A DNA stretch of 64,000 nucleotides, from positions 186,001 to 250,000 of the forward strand of contig JADKDZ010000002.1 of the NCBI GenBank assembly GCA_016718265.1, given 5' to 3'. The notes under the pieces are model-generated. The model was not told where the DNA came from. It ran no database searches and was given only the letters and a program-made list of their open reading frames with translations. The number at the start of each line of letters is the position of its first letter. Positions within the stretch are counted from its first letter, which is position 1. The position numbers and the translations under genes were made by a program. Below, piece after piece: positions 16,291 to 26,821 of the stretch. Source of the DNA: Uliginosibacterium sp. GTDB lineage: Bacteria > Pseudomonadota > Gammaproteobacteria > Burkholderiales > Rhodocyclaceae.

Positions 16291-17565
16291 TTACTTCTTT
16301 TCCGGCTCGTCCTTCTTCTTGTCGTTACCTTCGATGAACGGGCTCCAAGGCTTGGCCTGAACCGGGCCAGGTGTCTTCCACACGACGTTGAACTGGCCGT
16401 CAGCCTTGATTTCGCCGATGAAGACAGGCTTGTGGAGGTGGTGGTTCTTGGCATCCATGGTTGAGGTGAATCCGCCTGGTGCGGTGAAGGTCTGGCCGGC
16501 CATGGCGGCGATCACCTTGTCGGTCTCGGTGCTCTTGGCCTTGGCAACCGCTTGGGCCCACATGTGGATGCCGATGTAGGTGGCTTCCATCGGGTCGTTG
16601 GTCAAAGGCTTGTCCTTGTGACCGGCGATGCCCTTGGCCTTGGCGTAGGCGGCCCACTTCTTGGTGAATTCGGCGTTGGCCGGGTTCTTCAGGCTCATGA
16701 AGTAGTTCCAGGCTGCCAGGTGGCCCACCAGCGGCTTGGTATCCACACCGCGCAACTCTTCTTCACCCACGGAGAACGCAACAACCGGCACGTCCTTGGC
16801 CTTCAGGCCCTGGTTGCCCAGTTCCTTGTAGAAGGGCACGTTGGAGTCGCCATTGATGGTCGAAATGACAGCGGTCTTCTTGCCTTCGGAAGAGAACTTC
16901 TTGATCTTGGCGATGATCGATTGATAATCGCTGTGACCAAACGGGGTGTACTCTTCCATGATGTCGGCTTCTGCCACGCCCTTGGATTTCAGGAAGGCGC
17001 GCAGGATCTTGTTGGTGGTGCGCGGATACACATAGTCGGTGCCCAGCAGCACGAAGCGCTTGGCCGTGCCGCCATCCTTGCTCATCAGGTATTCCACGGC
17101 CGGAATCGCTTGCTGGTTGGGGGCTGCACCGGTGTAGAACACGTTCTTGGAGAGTTCTTCGCCTTCGTACTGCACGGGGTAGAAGAGCAGGCCATTGAGT
17201 TCTTCAAAGACCGGCAGAACAGACTTGCGTGAAACCGAGGTCCAGCAGCCGAAGGTGACCGCGACCTTGTCTTTCGAAATCAGCTGGCGAGCCTTTTCGG
17301 CAAACAGTGGCCAGTTGGAGGCGGGGTCAACCACCACCGGTTCGAGTTTCTTGCCCAGCACGCCACCCTTGGCGTTGATTTCATCAATCGCCATCAGCAC
17401 GGTGTCTTTCAACACGGTTTCCGAGATGGCCATGGTGCCGGAGAGTGAGTGGAGAACGCCGACCTTGATGGTGTCTTCAGCGCGTGCGCCGAACGATGCG
17501 AGACCTGCGACGGCCAGAGCGGCCGTCATGGCCGAAACCTTGATGAAGCTGCGACGAGATTGCAT
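16291..17565 (-). CDS. urtA: Urea ABC transporter substrate-binding protein UrtA
   Basis: A 424-residue periplasmic urea-binding protein. The N-terminus MQSRRSFIKVSAMTAALAV carries an SRRSFIK twin-arginine motif before a hydrophobic stretch and an ARA cleavage site, so it is probably exported folded through Tat. The mature part starts EDTIKVGVLHSLSGTMAISE, the family landmark, and includes TFGCWTSVSRKSVLPVFEE and NDPMEATYIGIHMWAQAV. The C-terminus ends in a lysine/glutamate-rich tail. It is the first gene of the urt operon and has a stem-loop behind it. Confidence 0.96.
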   Translation of the reverse strand: MQSRRSFIKVSAMTAALAVAGLASFGARAEDTIKVGVLHSLSGTMAISETVLKDTVLMAIDEINAKGGVLGKKLEPVVVDPASNWPLFAEKARQLISKDKVAVTFGCWTSVSRKSVLPVFEELNGLLFYPVQYEGEELSKNVFYTGAAPNQQAIPAVEYLMSKDGGTAKRFVLLGTDYVYPRTTNKILRAFLKSKGVAEADIMEEYTPFGHSDYQSIIAKIKKFSSEGKKTAVISTINGDSNVPFYKELGNQGLKAKDVPVVAFSVGEEELRGVDTKPLVGHLAAWNYFMSLKNPANAEFTKKWAAYAKAKGIAGHKDKPLTNDPMEATYIGIHMWAQAVAKAKSTETDKVIAAMAGQTFTAPGGFTSTMDAKNHHLHKPVFIGEIKADGQFNVVWKTPGPVQAKPWSPFIEGNDKKKDEPEKK

Positions 17566-17671
17566 GGATGGCTCCCTAACAAGTGACTGGTGAATGCGGG
17601 CGGCGAACTGTTTTGCTGCCGTGCGATGCCACTTTAGGGGGATGTGCCGGATTGGCGAATACGTCAGATTG

Positions 17672-17697
17672 CGTAGGTCTGCGATCTTCGTCCTACG
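17672..17697. promoter_or_regulatory. Inverted repeat upstream of urtA, possible operator
   Basis: CGTAGG at 17672-17677 and CCTACG at 17692-17697 flank a 14-base spacer, about 107 bases upstream of the urtA start. It lies in the 328-base gap 17566-17893, which has no gene I can support and must hold the urt promoter. A weak stem (AGAGCC/GGCTCT, 17858-17880) just past the fabI stop may end that transcript. I cannot name the regulator. Confidence 0.35.
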
Positions 17698-17893
17698 ACA
17701 CTTTGTGTTTAGGCCGCGCTTGCACGAGATGCGTGGAAAGCCGCGCCGGATGGTCGTCTCAAGCTGGGTGTGCCGGAGAAGTCAGCTGTGTGTTATCGGG
17801 GAGGGTGCCATGCTGAACACGCTTGCTTGGTGCGGTGCGGCAAGAAGGCTGCCCGCAGAGCCTTGCTGCGTGTGGCTCTCCAGGCGTCTCTCG

Positions 17894-18712
17894 TCAGGCG
17901 CCGTCAGCGGCGGTGGCGGTGCCGTAGGGATCTTCGGTGCCGAGCGCCACAGCGTTGAAGCCGCCGTCGACGTACATCACTTCGGCCGTGATGCCGGAAG
18001 CAAGATCGGAACACAGGAAAGCGGCAGCGTTGCCAACTTCGTCAATCGTGACGTTCCGGCGAAGCGGCGCATTCCGCTCGTTGTAGCTGAGCAATTTGCC
18101 AAAGCTGCCGATGCCGGCAGCGGCGAGTGTGCGGATGGGGCCCGCCGAAACGGCGTTCACGCGGATGCCTTCCTGACCGACGGCGACCGCCATGTAACGC
18201 ACGGAGGCTTCAAGACTGGCCTTGGCGAGGCCCATGACGTTGTAGTTGGGCATGGTGCGCACGGCGCCCAGGTAAGTGAGTGTCAGTGCGCAGGCGTTGC
18301 GCCCCCGCATCAGCGGGCGTGCGGCCTTGAGCATGGCGCCAAAGCTGTAGCTGCTCACTTCATGTGCGGTGCGGAAAGCTTCCCGTGACAGCCCCTCAAG
18401 AAAGTCGCCTCGCAGTGCTTCGCCGGGGGCAAAGGCGATCGAATGGACGAAGCCATCGAGGCTTCCCCAATCCTTGCCTATCGCGTCGAACAGGGCCGTG
18501 ATTTGCGCGTCTTCCTGGACATCACAGGGGTACAGCAGGGTGCTATCAAAGTCCCGGGCCAATTCACCCGTACGGTCCTTGATGCGGTCACTCTGGTAGG
18601 TGAAGGCGAGTTCGGCGCCTTCGCGGCGCATGGCCTTTGCAACACCGTAAGCGATGGAGCGGGTGCTCAACACGCCAGTAATCAGGATGCGTTTGCCAGC
18701 CAGAAATCCCAT
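17894..18712 (-). CDS. fabI: Enoyl-[acyl-carrier-protein] reductase (NADH) FabI
   Basis: A 272-residue short-chain dehydrogenase-fold enzyme that reduces enoyl-ACP in the last step of each fatty acid elongation cycle. The start MGFLAGKRILITGVLSTRSIAYG has the FabI-type nucleotide-binding segment, and the catalytic Tyr and Lys are in YNVMGLAKASLE. The C-terminal AGITAEVMYVDGGFNAVALG is also standard. I use the ATG at 18712; an upstream in-frame ATG at 18793 adds 27 residues with no family match. FabI is the triclosan target in other bacteria. It stands alone between urtA and dnaJ. Confidence 0.95.
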   Translation of the reverse strand: MGFLAGKRILITGVLSTRSIAYGVAKAMRREGAELAFTYQSDRIKDRTGELARDFDSTLLYPCDVQEDAQITALFDAIGKDWGSLDGFVHSIAFAPGEALRGDFLEGLSREAFRTAHEVSSYSFGAMLKAARPLMRGRNACALTLTYLGAVRTMPNYNVMGLAKASLEASVRYMAVAVGQEGIRVNAVSAGPIRTLAAAGIGSFGKLLSYNERNAPLRRNVTIDEVGNAAAFLCSDLASGITAEVMYVDGGFNAVALGTEDPYGTATAADGA

Positions 18713-18784
18713 GCTTCCATCTCCGAAATAAGGCCGATTGTAACGTGACGGGCGAGGTGGAATCAGCGGATCGCCGTGGTGATC

Positions 18785-18814
18785 GCCCCGCAATCGGCTT
18801 ATGCGACGCGGGGC
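18785..18814 (-). terminator. Stem-loop between dnaJ and fabI
   Basis: GCCCCGC at 18785-18791 pairs with GCGGGGC at 18808-18814 around a 16-base loop, 10 bases past the dnaJ stop. There is no T tract, so a role as terminator for the grpE-dnaK-dnaJ transcript is only suggested. Confidence 0.4.
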
Positions 18815-18824
18815 GGGAGAAGGC

Positions 18825-19952
18825 TTAATCGCTGAAGAACTCGCGAACCTTGTCCATCCAGGACTGTGCCTTCGGGTTGTGCGCCGTTCCTTGTTCCTGG
18901 CAGCAAGTCTCGAACTCGCGCAGCAACTCCTTCTGGCGCTCGGTCAGCTTGACCGGTGTTTCAACTTGCACATGACAGTGCAGGTCGCCGTGGTGACCAC
19001 TGCGCACATTCTTGATGCCTTTGTTGCGCAGGCGGAAGACCTTGCCGGTCTGCGTTTCGGCCGGAATCTTGATGCTTGCTGCGCCGTCGAGCGTCGGGAT
19101 CTCGATTTCTCCACCCAGTGCAGCGGTGGTGAAGCTGATCGGCATCTCGCAATGCAGATCGTCGCCGTTGCGTTCAAAAACGGGGTGAGACTTGATGTGG
19201 ATCTCAACAAACAGATCGCCCGATGGCCCCCCATTCACGCCCGGTTCGCCATAGCCAGCGTGGCGCAGACGCATGCCCTCGTCGATACCTGCGGGGATCT
19301 TCACTTCGAGTGTTTTCTGCTTCTTTACGCGGCCTGCACCCCGGCAATCGCCACAGGGGTCGGTGATGACGCGTCCCGAGCCATGACACTTCGGGCACGT
19401 TTGCTGGATCGAGAAGAAGCCTTGCTGCATCCGCACCTGACCCGCGCCGCCACAGGTGGAGCAGGTCTTGGGCTGGGTGCCGGGCTTGGCGCCCGAACCA
19501 TGACAGGTTCCGCACTCTTCCATGACCGGGATGCGGATGGTTTTCTCGACGCCGCGGGCAGCCTCTTCAAGCGAGATTTCGAGGTTGTAGCGCAAGTCGG
19601 CACCACGATAGACGCGTTGGCCGCCACCGCCTCCGCCCCCACGACCGCCGAAAATCTCGTCGAAGATGCCACCAAAGGCATCGCCAAAGCCCTCGAATCC
19701 TTGCCCGCCACCGCCGCCCGCCGAGGGGTCGACGCCCGCATGGCCGTAGCGGTCGTATGCGGCACGCTTCTGGCCGTCGGAGAGCATCTCGTAGGCTTCT
19801 TTGGCCTCTTTGAATTTGTCTTCCGCGGTTTTGTCATCCGGGTTGCGATCCGGATGGAATTTCATGGCCAGCTTGCGATAGGCCTTCTTGATGTCATCAT
19901 CCGAGGCGTCGCGATTGACGCCGAGGACTTCGTAATAATCTCTTTTTGCCAT
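18825..19952 (-). CDS. dnaJ: Chaperone protein DnaJ
   Basis: The 375-residue Hsp40 co-chaperone that delivers clients to DnaK and stimulates its ATPase. The J domain starts KRDYYEVLGVNRDASDDDIK and has the HPD triad in KFHPDRNPD. A glycine/phenylalanine-rich linker follows. Four CxxCxGxG zinc repeats are present (CGTCHGSG, CSTCGGAG, CPKCHGSG, CGDCRGAG). The C-terminal substrate-binding domains and length are standard. It follows dnaK after an 80-base spacer with a strong hairpin. Confidence 0.97.
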   Translation of the reverse strand: MAKRDYYEVLGVNRDASDDDIKKAYRKLAMKFHPDRNPDDKTAEDKFKEAKEAYEMLSDGQKRAAYDRYGHAGVDPSAGGGGGQGFEGFGDAFGGIFDEIFGGRGGGGGGGQRVYRGADLRYNLEISLEEAARGVEKTIRIPVMEECGTCHGSGAKPGTQPKTCSTCGGAGQVRMQQGFFSIQQTCPKCHGSGRVITDPCGDCRGAGRVKKQKTLEVKIPAGIDEGMRLRHAGYGEPGVNGGPSGDLFVEIHIKSHPVFERNGDDLHCEMPISFTTAALGGEIEIPTLDGAASIKIPAETQTGKVFRLRNKGIKNVRSGHHGDLHCHVQVETPVKLTERQKELLREFETCCQEQGTAHNPKAQSWMDKVREFFSD

Positions 19953-19970
19953 GGATTGTCCTTAAGGCAA

Positions 19971-20007
19971 GAGCGCAAAGAGCGCCATGTGTGGACTCTT
20001 TGCGCTC
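19971..20007 (-). promoter_or_regulatory. Perfect 12-bp stem-loop in the dnaK-dnaJ spacer
   Basis: GAGCGCAAAGAG at 19971-19982 pairs exactly with CTCTTTGCGCTC at 19996-20007 around a 13-base loop. It lies between the dnaK stop and dnaJ start. A short T-rich stretch follows on the minus strand but no clean U tract. It may act as a partial terminator or RNA-processing site that lowers DnaJ relative to DnaK. Confidence 0.6.
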
Positions 20008-20032
20008 CAATGCGCCGTTGCGCAAGCCGGAA

Positions 20033-21958
<1,926 letters not shown>

Positions 21959-22061
21959 GCTTAATTCTCCTTGCTTGCGCGCCGGTCATTCCGGACACGT
22001 GCGATGTTCAATCCTGAGTCGTATGTAGGGCTGTTTGCGCGTTTTTCAAGCGCACGCGACA

Positions 22062-22622
22062 TTAAGTCGCCGAGCCAGCGGAAACTGCTACCAGTGCTGG
22101 CCGCAGCACACGGCCCTCAAGCAGGTAGCCTTTCTGGAAAGTTTGCACGACTGTGTTTGCCGGCTGCTCAGATGGAATCGAGCTGATCGCCTGATGCTTG
22201 TGCGGATCGAACTTCTCGCCATCCGGGCTGATCTCCTGAATGCCGCTCTTCTCGAATGCCTTGGCCAGATTTCGCAAGGTGAGGTCGGCGCCGTCGCGCA
22301 ATGTCTCGACCGTGGCGTTCTCGATGGCCAATGACTGTTCGAGGCTATCCTTGACGGACAGCAGTTCCGAGGCAAAGCGTTCAATCGCGAACTTGGCTGC
22401 CTTGCTGACGTCTTCCTGGGCGCGGCGGCGGACATTTTCCGTTTCGGCCTTGGCGCGAAGCCATGCGTCGTGGTGCTCGGTCGCCTTCAACTCAAGCTGG
22501 CGCAGTTGCTCCTCAACACCCGGTACAGTCTCAACACCGGCGTCGCCGGCTGCTTCAATGCTCTGCGTCTCAGCCCCGGAAGTTTCCTCAACCGTAGCCT
22601 GCAACTCTTGGTTTTCCTGCAT
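22062..22622 (-). CDS. grpE: Nucleotide exchange factor GrpE
   Basis: A 186-residue dimeric nucleotide-exchange factor for DnaK. An acidic N-terminus leads into a long helix with AEHHDAWLRAKAETENVRRR-like coiled-coil character (lysine/glutamate-rich, about residues 40-85). The C-terminal beta domain has FDPHKHQAISSIPSEQPANT and VVQTFQKGYLLEGRVLRPA, the family signature. It is the first gene of the heat-shock operon, with a candidate sigma32 promoter 35-60 bases upstream. Confidence 0.95.
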   Translation of the reverse strand: MQENQELQATVEETSGAETQSIEAAGDAGVETVPGVEEQLRQLELKATEHHDAWLRAKAETENVRRRAQEDVSKAAKFAIERFASELLSVKDSLEQSLAIENATVETLRDGADLTLRNLAKAFEKSGIQEISPDGEKFDPHKHQAISSIPSEQPANTVVQTFQKGYLLEGRVLRPALVAVSAGSAT

Positions 22623-22656
22623 GAACCCTGACTCCTTGAATAACTTCTGCTCGCTG

Positions 22657-22683
22657 ATATGCGGCCGGTTTCATTGTTTTCAA
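22657..22683 (-). promoter_or_regulatory. Candidate sigma32 heat-shock promoter for grpE-dnaK-dnaJ
   Basis: On the minus strand TTGAAA (22683-22678) and CCGCATAT (22664-22657) are separated by 13 bases. This fits the sigma32 consensus CTTGAAA-N13-15-CCCCATNT except for two bases in the -10. It ends 35 bases before the grpE ATG. The position before a grpE-dnaK-dnaJ operon supports the call. Confidence 0.6.
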
Positions 22684-22807
22684 TAGCGAGCCATGCTTTG
22701 TTTTTATAAATCTCTGTCGAGCATTGTCAGTGTTCGGCGGTGCCTGCGTAGTCTGTCTGCAATAAACGCTGTAACCTACACTTTCACTGCTTTCAGGGTT
22801 TTTGCGG

Positions 22808-24358
22808 ATGCTCGATTATCTGGTGCCTACGCCCTTACGAGCCTTGCTGGTTGAAGACAACGAAGACGATGCCTTGCTGCTGGCCCGGCATCTACGCAAG
22901 GCGGGCTATGTTCTCGATTACACCTGTGTGTCGACCCTGCCGGACCTTGAACTCGCGCTGCTCGCGGAAGCCGGGTGGGATGTCGTGATCTCCGATTACT
23001 CCTTGCCGGGGTTTTCTGCGCCCGAGGCCTTGCGGGCTGTGCAGCGGAGTAAAGTCGATCCGCCTTTCATCGTCGTCTCGGGGATGATCGATGAACAAAC
23101 CGCCTGCGACTTGATGCGGGCCGGTGCACAGGACTACGTGCTGAAAGACAGCCTGGATCGTCTCGTACCGGTGATTGAGCGCGAGCGCCGCGAGGCTCAG
23201 ATCAGGCGTGAGCGTCGTGAGGCACTACGTGCTGTGCAGGTGAGCGAGGCTCGTTTTCGCGCCATGGCAGCGAATGTGCCGGGTGTTTTATTCCAGCTTC
23301 AGGTGGAGGAGGCCGGCGACTTCCGTTTTCTGTACGTCAGTGAAGCCAGCCAGATGCTGCTTGGCGTTGCCGCAGAAGATTTGCTGGCGCGGAATAATCT
23401 GTTTCTGTCCATGATGCTTGCTGCGGAGCGCGCAGAGTTTATCGAAGCGCTTGCGGTGGCGGCTTCGCGCAGCACAACGCTGAACTGGGAAGGCCGCATT
23501 CATCTGGCGGAAGATGACTTCAAATGGATCAACTTGCGGTGTTCGCCACGCTTCCTGGTTGATGGGCGAATGCTGTGGGAAGGCGTGATGTGGAATATCA
23601 CCCAGAGCAAGCAGGCGGAGGTTCAGTTGCGTGATTCGCAACGGCAGTTGTCTGAACTTTCTGATCACCTCCAACGTGTGAAAGAGGAAGAGCGCGAGCG
23701 GATTGCCCGCGATATTCACGACGTGCTGGGCGGCACGCTGGTTGGTATCAAGATCGCGGCGGCTCTGCTGGGCGGCAAGCTGGAGCACGAACAGGCGCTG
23801 AGAACCCGGGTACGTGATATCGAGAAAATGCTGGACGATGCGATCAGCACCGCCGGGCGGGTTGCGCGTGAGTTGCGCCCTGGAATCCTGAAAGAGTTCG
23901 GTCTGGCGGCAGCAGTTGAAAGCTATGCGGAAGACTATGAGCAGCGGACGGGAGTACAGTGCGCGGTGTTATGTGCAGACCATGACATCGAGGCGCCTGA
24001 CGAGACCGCACTGGCGCTTTTCCGCACCTACCAGGAAGCGTTGACCAACGTGAGCAAGCATGCACGGGCAAGCCGGGTTGAAGTGCGTTTGACGCAAGAG
24101 GACGAAGATATCGTCCTGGAAGTAGCCGATAACGGCAAGGGGCTTCAAGCGGAGGATATGCAGAAACCCAAGTCGTTTGGTTTGCGCAGCATTCGCGAGC
24201 GCCTCGCTCAGCTCGGCGGCGAGATGGAGCTGCGATCAGGTAGCGAAGGCGGTACCTCGATCGTGCTGCGGGCACCGCTGAGACGTGTTGCAGCAGGACG
24301 GGATACGGCGGTGGAAGACCTCAATCAACTGAAATCGGGCGCAAGAAATGAGTCATAA
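22808..24358 (+). CDS. Receiver-PAS histidine kinase (NarX/DegS type)
   Basis: A 516-residue kinase with an unusual order: an N-terminal receiver domain (about 10-125, acidic pocket EDNEDD, phospho-Asp in DVVISDYSLPG, Lys in VLKDSLD), a PAS/PAC domain (about 150-270), a HisKA_3 dimerisation domain with the phosphorylated His in ERERIARDIHDVLGGTL near residue 300, and a compact HATPase (YQEALTNVSKHARA, VADNGKGLQ, FGLRSIRERLAQLGG). No membrane segment is visible, so it senses a cytosolic signal. The start is the ATG at 22808; a TTG two codons earlier is possible. It overlaps the next response regulator gene by 11 bases, its likely phosphorylation partner. The signal is unknown. Confidence 0.88.
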   Translation: MLDYLVPTPLRALLVEDNEDDALLLARHLRKAGYVLDYTCVSTLPDLELALLAEAGWDVVISDYSLPGFSAPEALRAVQRSKVDPPFIVVSGMIDEQTACDLMRAGAQDYVLKDSLDRLVPVIERERREAQIRRERREALRAVQVSEARFRAMAANVPGVLFQLQVEEAGDFRFLYVSEASQMLLGVAAEDLLARNNLFLSMMLAAERAEFIEALAVAASRSTTLNWEGRIHLAEDDFKWINLRCSPRFLVDGRMLWEGVMWNITQSKQAEVQLRDSQRQLSELSDHLQRVKEEERERIARDIHDVLGGTLVGIKIAAALLGGKLEHEQALRTRVRDIEKMLDDAISTAGRVARELRPGILKEFGLAAAVESYAEDYEQRTGVQCAVLCADHDIEAPDETALALFRTYQEALTNVSKHARASRVEVRLTQEDEDIVLEVADNGKGLQAEDMQKPKSFGLRSIRERLAQLGGEMELRSGSEGGTSIVLRAPLRRVAAGRDTAVEDLNQLKSGARNES

Positions 24359-24989
24359 GATACGAATTCTGATCGCGGATGACCATGCGATCATTCGTCA
24401 TGGCCTCAAGCAAATCCTGTCAGATACCGATGATATGGTCTTGGCGGCGGAGGCTGACGGCGGAGTAGCCGCCCTGCAGTTGCTGCGCAGTGTGGAGTGC
24501 GATGTGGTGCTGATGGATGTGTCGATGCCCGACCGGAACGGGATCGATACGCTGAAGCTGATCAAGAAAGAGTTTCCGCGATTGCCGGTGCTGATCCTCA
24601 GCATGCATCCGGAAGAGCAGTACGCAGTGCGCGCTTTGCGTGCGGGTGCAGCGGGTTATCTGTCCAAACAGGCCGCGCCGGAGCAGCTTGTAGTGGCCTT
24701 GCGTCAGGTGGCGAGTGGCAAGAAGTATGTCAGTGCAGAGGTGGCGGAAGAGTTGGCCAATGCGATCGGTGAGGATTTTGACCGTTTACCGCACGAGAAA
24801 CTCTCTGATCGCGAGTACCAGACGCTTTGCATGATTTCATCTGGCAAAACGCTGACTCAGATTGCCGAGCAATTGAATCTGAGCGTCAAGACTGTGAGTG
24901 TCTACCGTGCCCGTTTGCTCGAAAAGATGCGTCTGCGCAACAACGCCGAGTTGACGCACTACGGGCTCAAGAACGGCTTGGTCGAGTAA
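24348..24989 (+). CDS. NarL/FixJ-family response regulator
   Basis: A 213-residue DNA-binding response regulator. The receiver domain starts IRILIADDHAIIRHGLKQIL, with the phospho-Asp in DVVLMDVSMPDRNGID and the conserved Lys in GAAGYLSKQA. The LuxR-type helix-turn-helix is at the C-terminus (LSDREYQTLCMISSGKTLTQ then IAEQLNLSVKTVSVYRARL). The gene starts inside the 3' end of the kinase gene, so the two are translationally coupled. Targets are unknown; no inverted repeat close to the operon stands out. Confidence 0.92.
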   Translation: MSHKIRILIADDHAIIRHGLKQILSDTDDMVLAAEADGGVAALQLLRSVECDVVLMDVSMPDRNGIDTLKLIKKEFPRLPVLILSMHPEEQYAVRALRAGAAGYLSKQAAPEQLVVALRQVASGKKYVSAEVAEELANAIGEDFDRLPHEKLSDREYQTLCMISSGKTLTQIAEQLNLSVKTVSVYRARLLEKMRLRNNAELTHYGLKNGLVE

Positions 24990-25036
24990 GTACTTGGTAT
25001 AAATGCCTGCCGGTCGGTGGGCTTGTCAGGGTATAG

Positions 25037-26794
25037 ATGATGGCCGAATTTACGTCTCCGTCCGAAATTGCGCGTGAAGTGCTTCGCCGCCTGGCGATGC
25101 GCAGAATTCAGCCAACCCCCGAGAATTTCCGTGAGATTTACCACGAGATTCTTGGCTCTGCCCCCGAAGAGGGGTTTCCTGAACGCCAGTTCCGCCAGAC
25201 GCTGAACGCGTTACCCCGGTCGACGTCGGATCAACTGAAACTGACTCGCCAGTTTGAAGCCGCGATTGCTGAGAAAAGCTGGCCCATGTTCCGGCAGGTG
25301 TTCGTCGCCATGGTTTCCCAGCAGGCCGATGAGCCAGCAAACTGGGGCGCACTGATACGCGATCTACTGGCCCAGATTGAGCGCAAACAGACGGGCCTCA
25401 ACAGTGTCTCCAAGCATGAGACGCTGACAAGAGTACTGGAGGGGTCTGCGGATCCGGCTGTGCTCCATAGTCGCTTGCAGGGCCTTGTTCGCGCGTGGTC
25501 ACAGATGTCGGCGGCGACAGCTGTCGCGATCGATGCGGTGCCGGCGGAGGCCGCTCCTGATGTGCCAGCGCGGGTTGCCGAGCGTATTGACCTCGCGGCA
25601 GCACCAGAAGAGTGGCGTGTGGTCCTGGCGAATATCCTCGAAACCGCCGTCGGCATGCTGCTGATCGATACCCCCGAGTTGGCTGCCGAGGCGACCTCCC
25701 TGAGCGAGTCTTTGCGCGATCCGGCCAAGGGCGGTGGGGAGGAGTTTGATCAGCGGCTCAAGCAATTTGCTTACAAGGTTCAGTGGGCAGCGCAGGACCA
25801 GAGCCACATTCGGCAAGCATTGTTGAACTTGCTGCAGCTCATCATCGAGAATATTGGCGAGCTGGTCATCGAAGACAAGTTCTTGCAAGGCCAGATGGCC
25901 GTGCTCATGGAGCTCTTTTCGCAGCCGCTCAGCAAGAGTTCGTTGGCGGAGCTGGGTGAGCGCTTGCGAGACGTCATCCACAAACAGGGTTCTCTGAAGC
26001 GCAGCCTGAATGAGGCGCAGAGCCGCTTGCGAGAGATGCTCGCCTACTTTGTTGACCGCTTGGGCGAGCTGGCCGAATCGACCGGGAACTATCACGGCAA
26101 GATCACTATCTTTGCAGCAAAGATCAACTCAGCCTCAAGTTTGCAGGAGCTGACTGGCTTGGTTGACGATATCGCTAAAGAGACCCAGCTCGTTGAACAG
26201 AGCGCGAAGCGCTCGCAGACCGAGCTACAGTCTCTGCGCACGACGGTTGACCAGGCACATAAAGAGATCGTGCGCCTTGAAGGCGAGCTGGAACAGGCGA
26301 GCGCGATGGTTCGTCACGACCCCCTGACAGGAGCGCTGAATCGCAAAGGGTTTGACGAGATCCTGCAGCGGGAGATGGCGCGCAAGGTGCGTCGCAACTC
26401 GCTTCTCAGCGTCTCGCTGCTGGATGTGGATGATTTCAAGAAGCTGAACGACACCTATGGCCATGCCACCGGTGACGACGCGCTGCGACATCTGGCGACA
26501 GTTATCCGCGACAACTTGCGTCCGCAGGACAGCTGCGCACGTTACGGCGGAGAGGAATTCATGGTCTTGTTGCCGGATACGGCACTTGAAGACGCCGCAG
26601 TGGTGATGAGGCGTCTTCAGCGCGAGCTGACCAAACGTTTCTTCATGCACGAGAACAAGAAGATGCTGATTACCTTTAGCGCAGGGGTTGCTGAGATACG
26701 GCCAGATGAAGAGCCTGCCTTGGCGATTGAGCGTGCCGATCAGGCGATGTATCGCGCGAAGCGCGCAGGCAAGAATCGCGTTGAAACGGCGTAA
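25037..26794 (+). CDS. GGDEF diguanylate cyclase
   Basis: A 585-residue protein whose C-terminal domain makes cyclic di-GMP from GTP. The active-site loop is GGEEF at 504-508 and an RxxD inhibitory site (RPQD, 495-498) sits five residues before it, so product inhibition is likely. The first 400 residues are soluble and mostly helical; the N-terminus PSEIAREVLRRLAMRRIQPT and the following part recur in betaproteobacterial cyclases but I cannot name a ligand. A long coiled coil (about 340-420) connects the halves. It lies 47 bases after the response regulator and may share its transcript. It converges on flgN. Confidence 0.9.
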   Translation: MMAEFTSPSEIAREVLRRLAMRRIQPTPENFREIYHEILGSAPEEGFPERQFRQTLNALPRSTSDQLKLTRQFEAAIAEKSWPMFRQVFVAMVSQQADEPANWGALIRDLLAQIERKQTGLNSVSKHETLTRVLEGSADPAVLHSRLQGLVRAWSQMSAATAVAIDAVPAEAAPDVPARVAERIDLAAAPEEWRVVLANILETAVGMLLIDTPELAAEATSLSESLRDPAKGGGEEFDQRLKQFAYKVQWAAQDQSHIRQALLNLLQLIIENIGELVIEDKFLQGQMAVLMELFSQPLSKSSLAELGERLRDVIHKQGSLKRSLNEAQSRLREMLAYFVDRLGELAESTGNYHGKITIFAAKINSASSLQELTGLVDDIAKETQLVEQSAKRSQTELQSLRTTVDQAHKEIVRLEGELEQASAMVRHDPLTGALNRKGFDEILQREMARKVRRNSLLSVSLLDVDDFKKLNDTYGHATGDDALRHLATVIRDNLRPQDSCARYGGEEFMVLLPDTALEDAAVVMRRLQRELTKRFFMHENKKMLITFSAGVAEIRPDEEPALAIERADQAMYRAKRAGKNRVETA

Positions 26795-26821
26795 GTTATT
26801 GAGGCGGGAGGTCCGCGTAAA

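Noticed and set aside
17613..17635. Sigma54-like TGGCAT...GC before urtA
   Set aside because: The GG-GC spacing is 9, not 10, bases; sigma54 tolerates this poorly.
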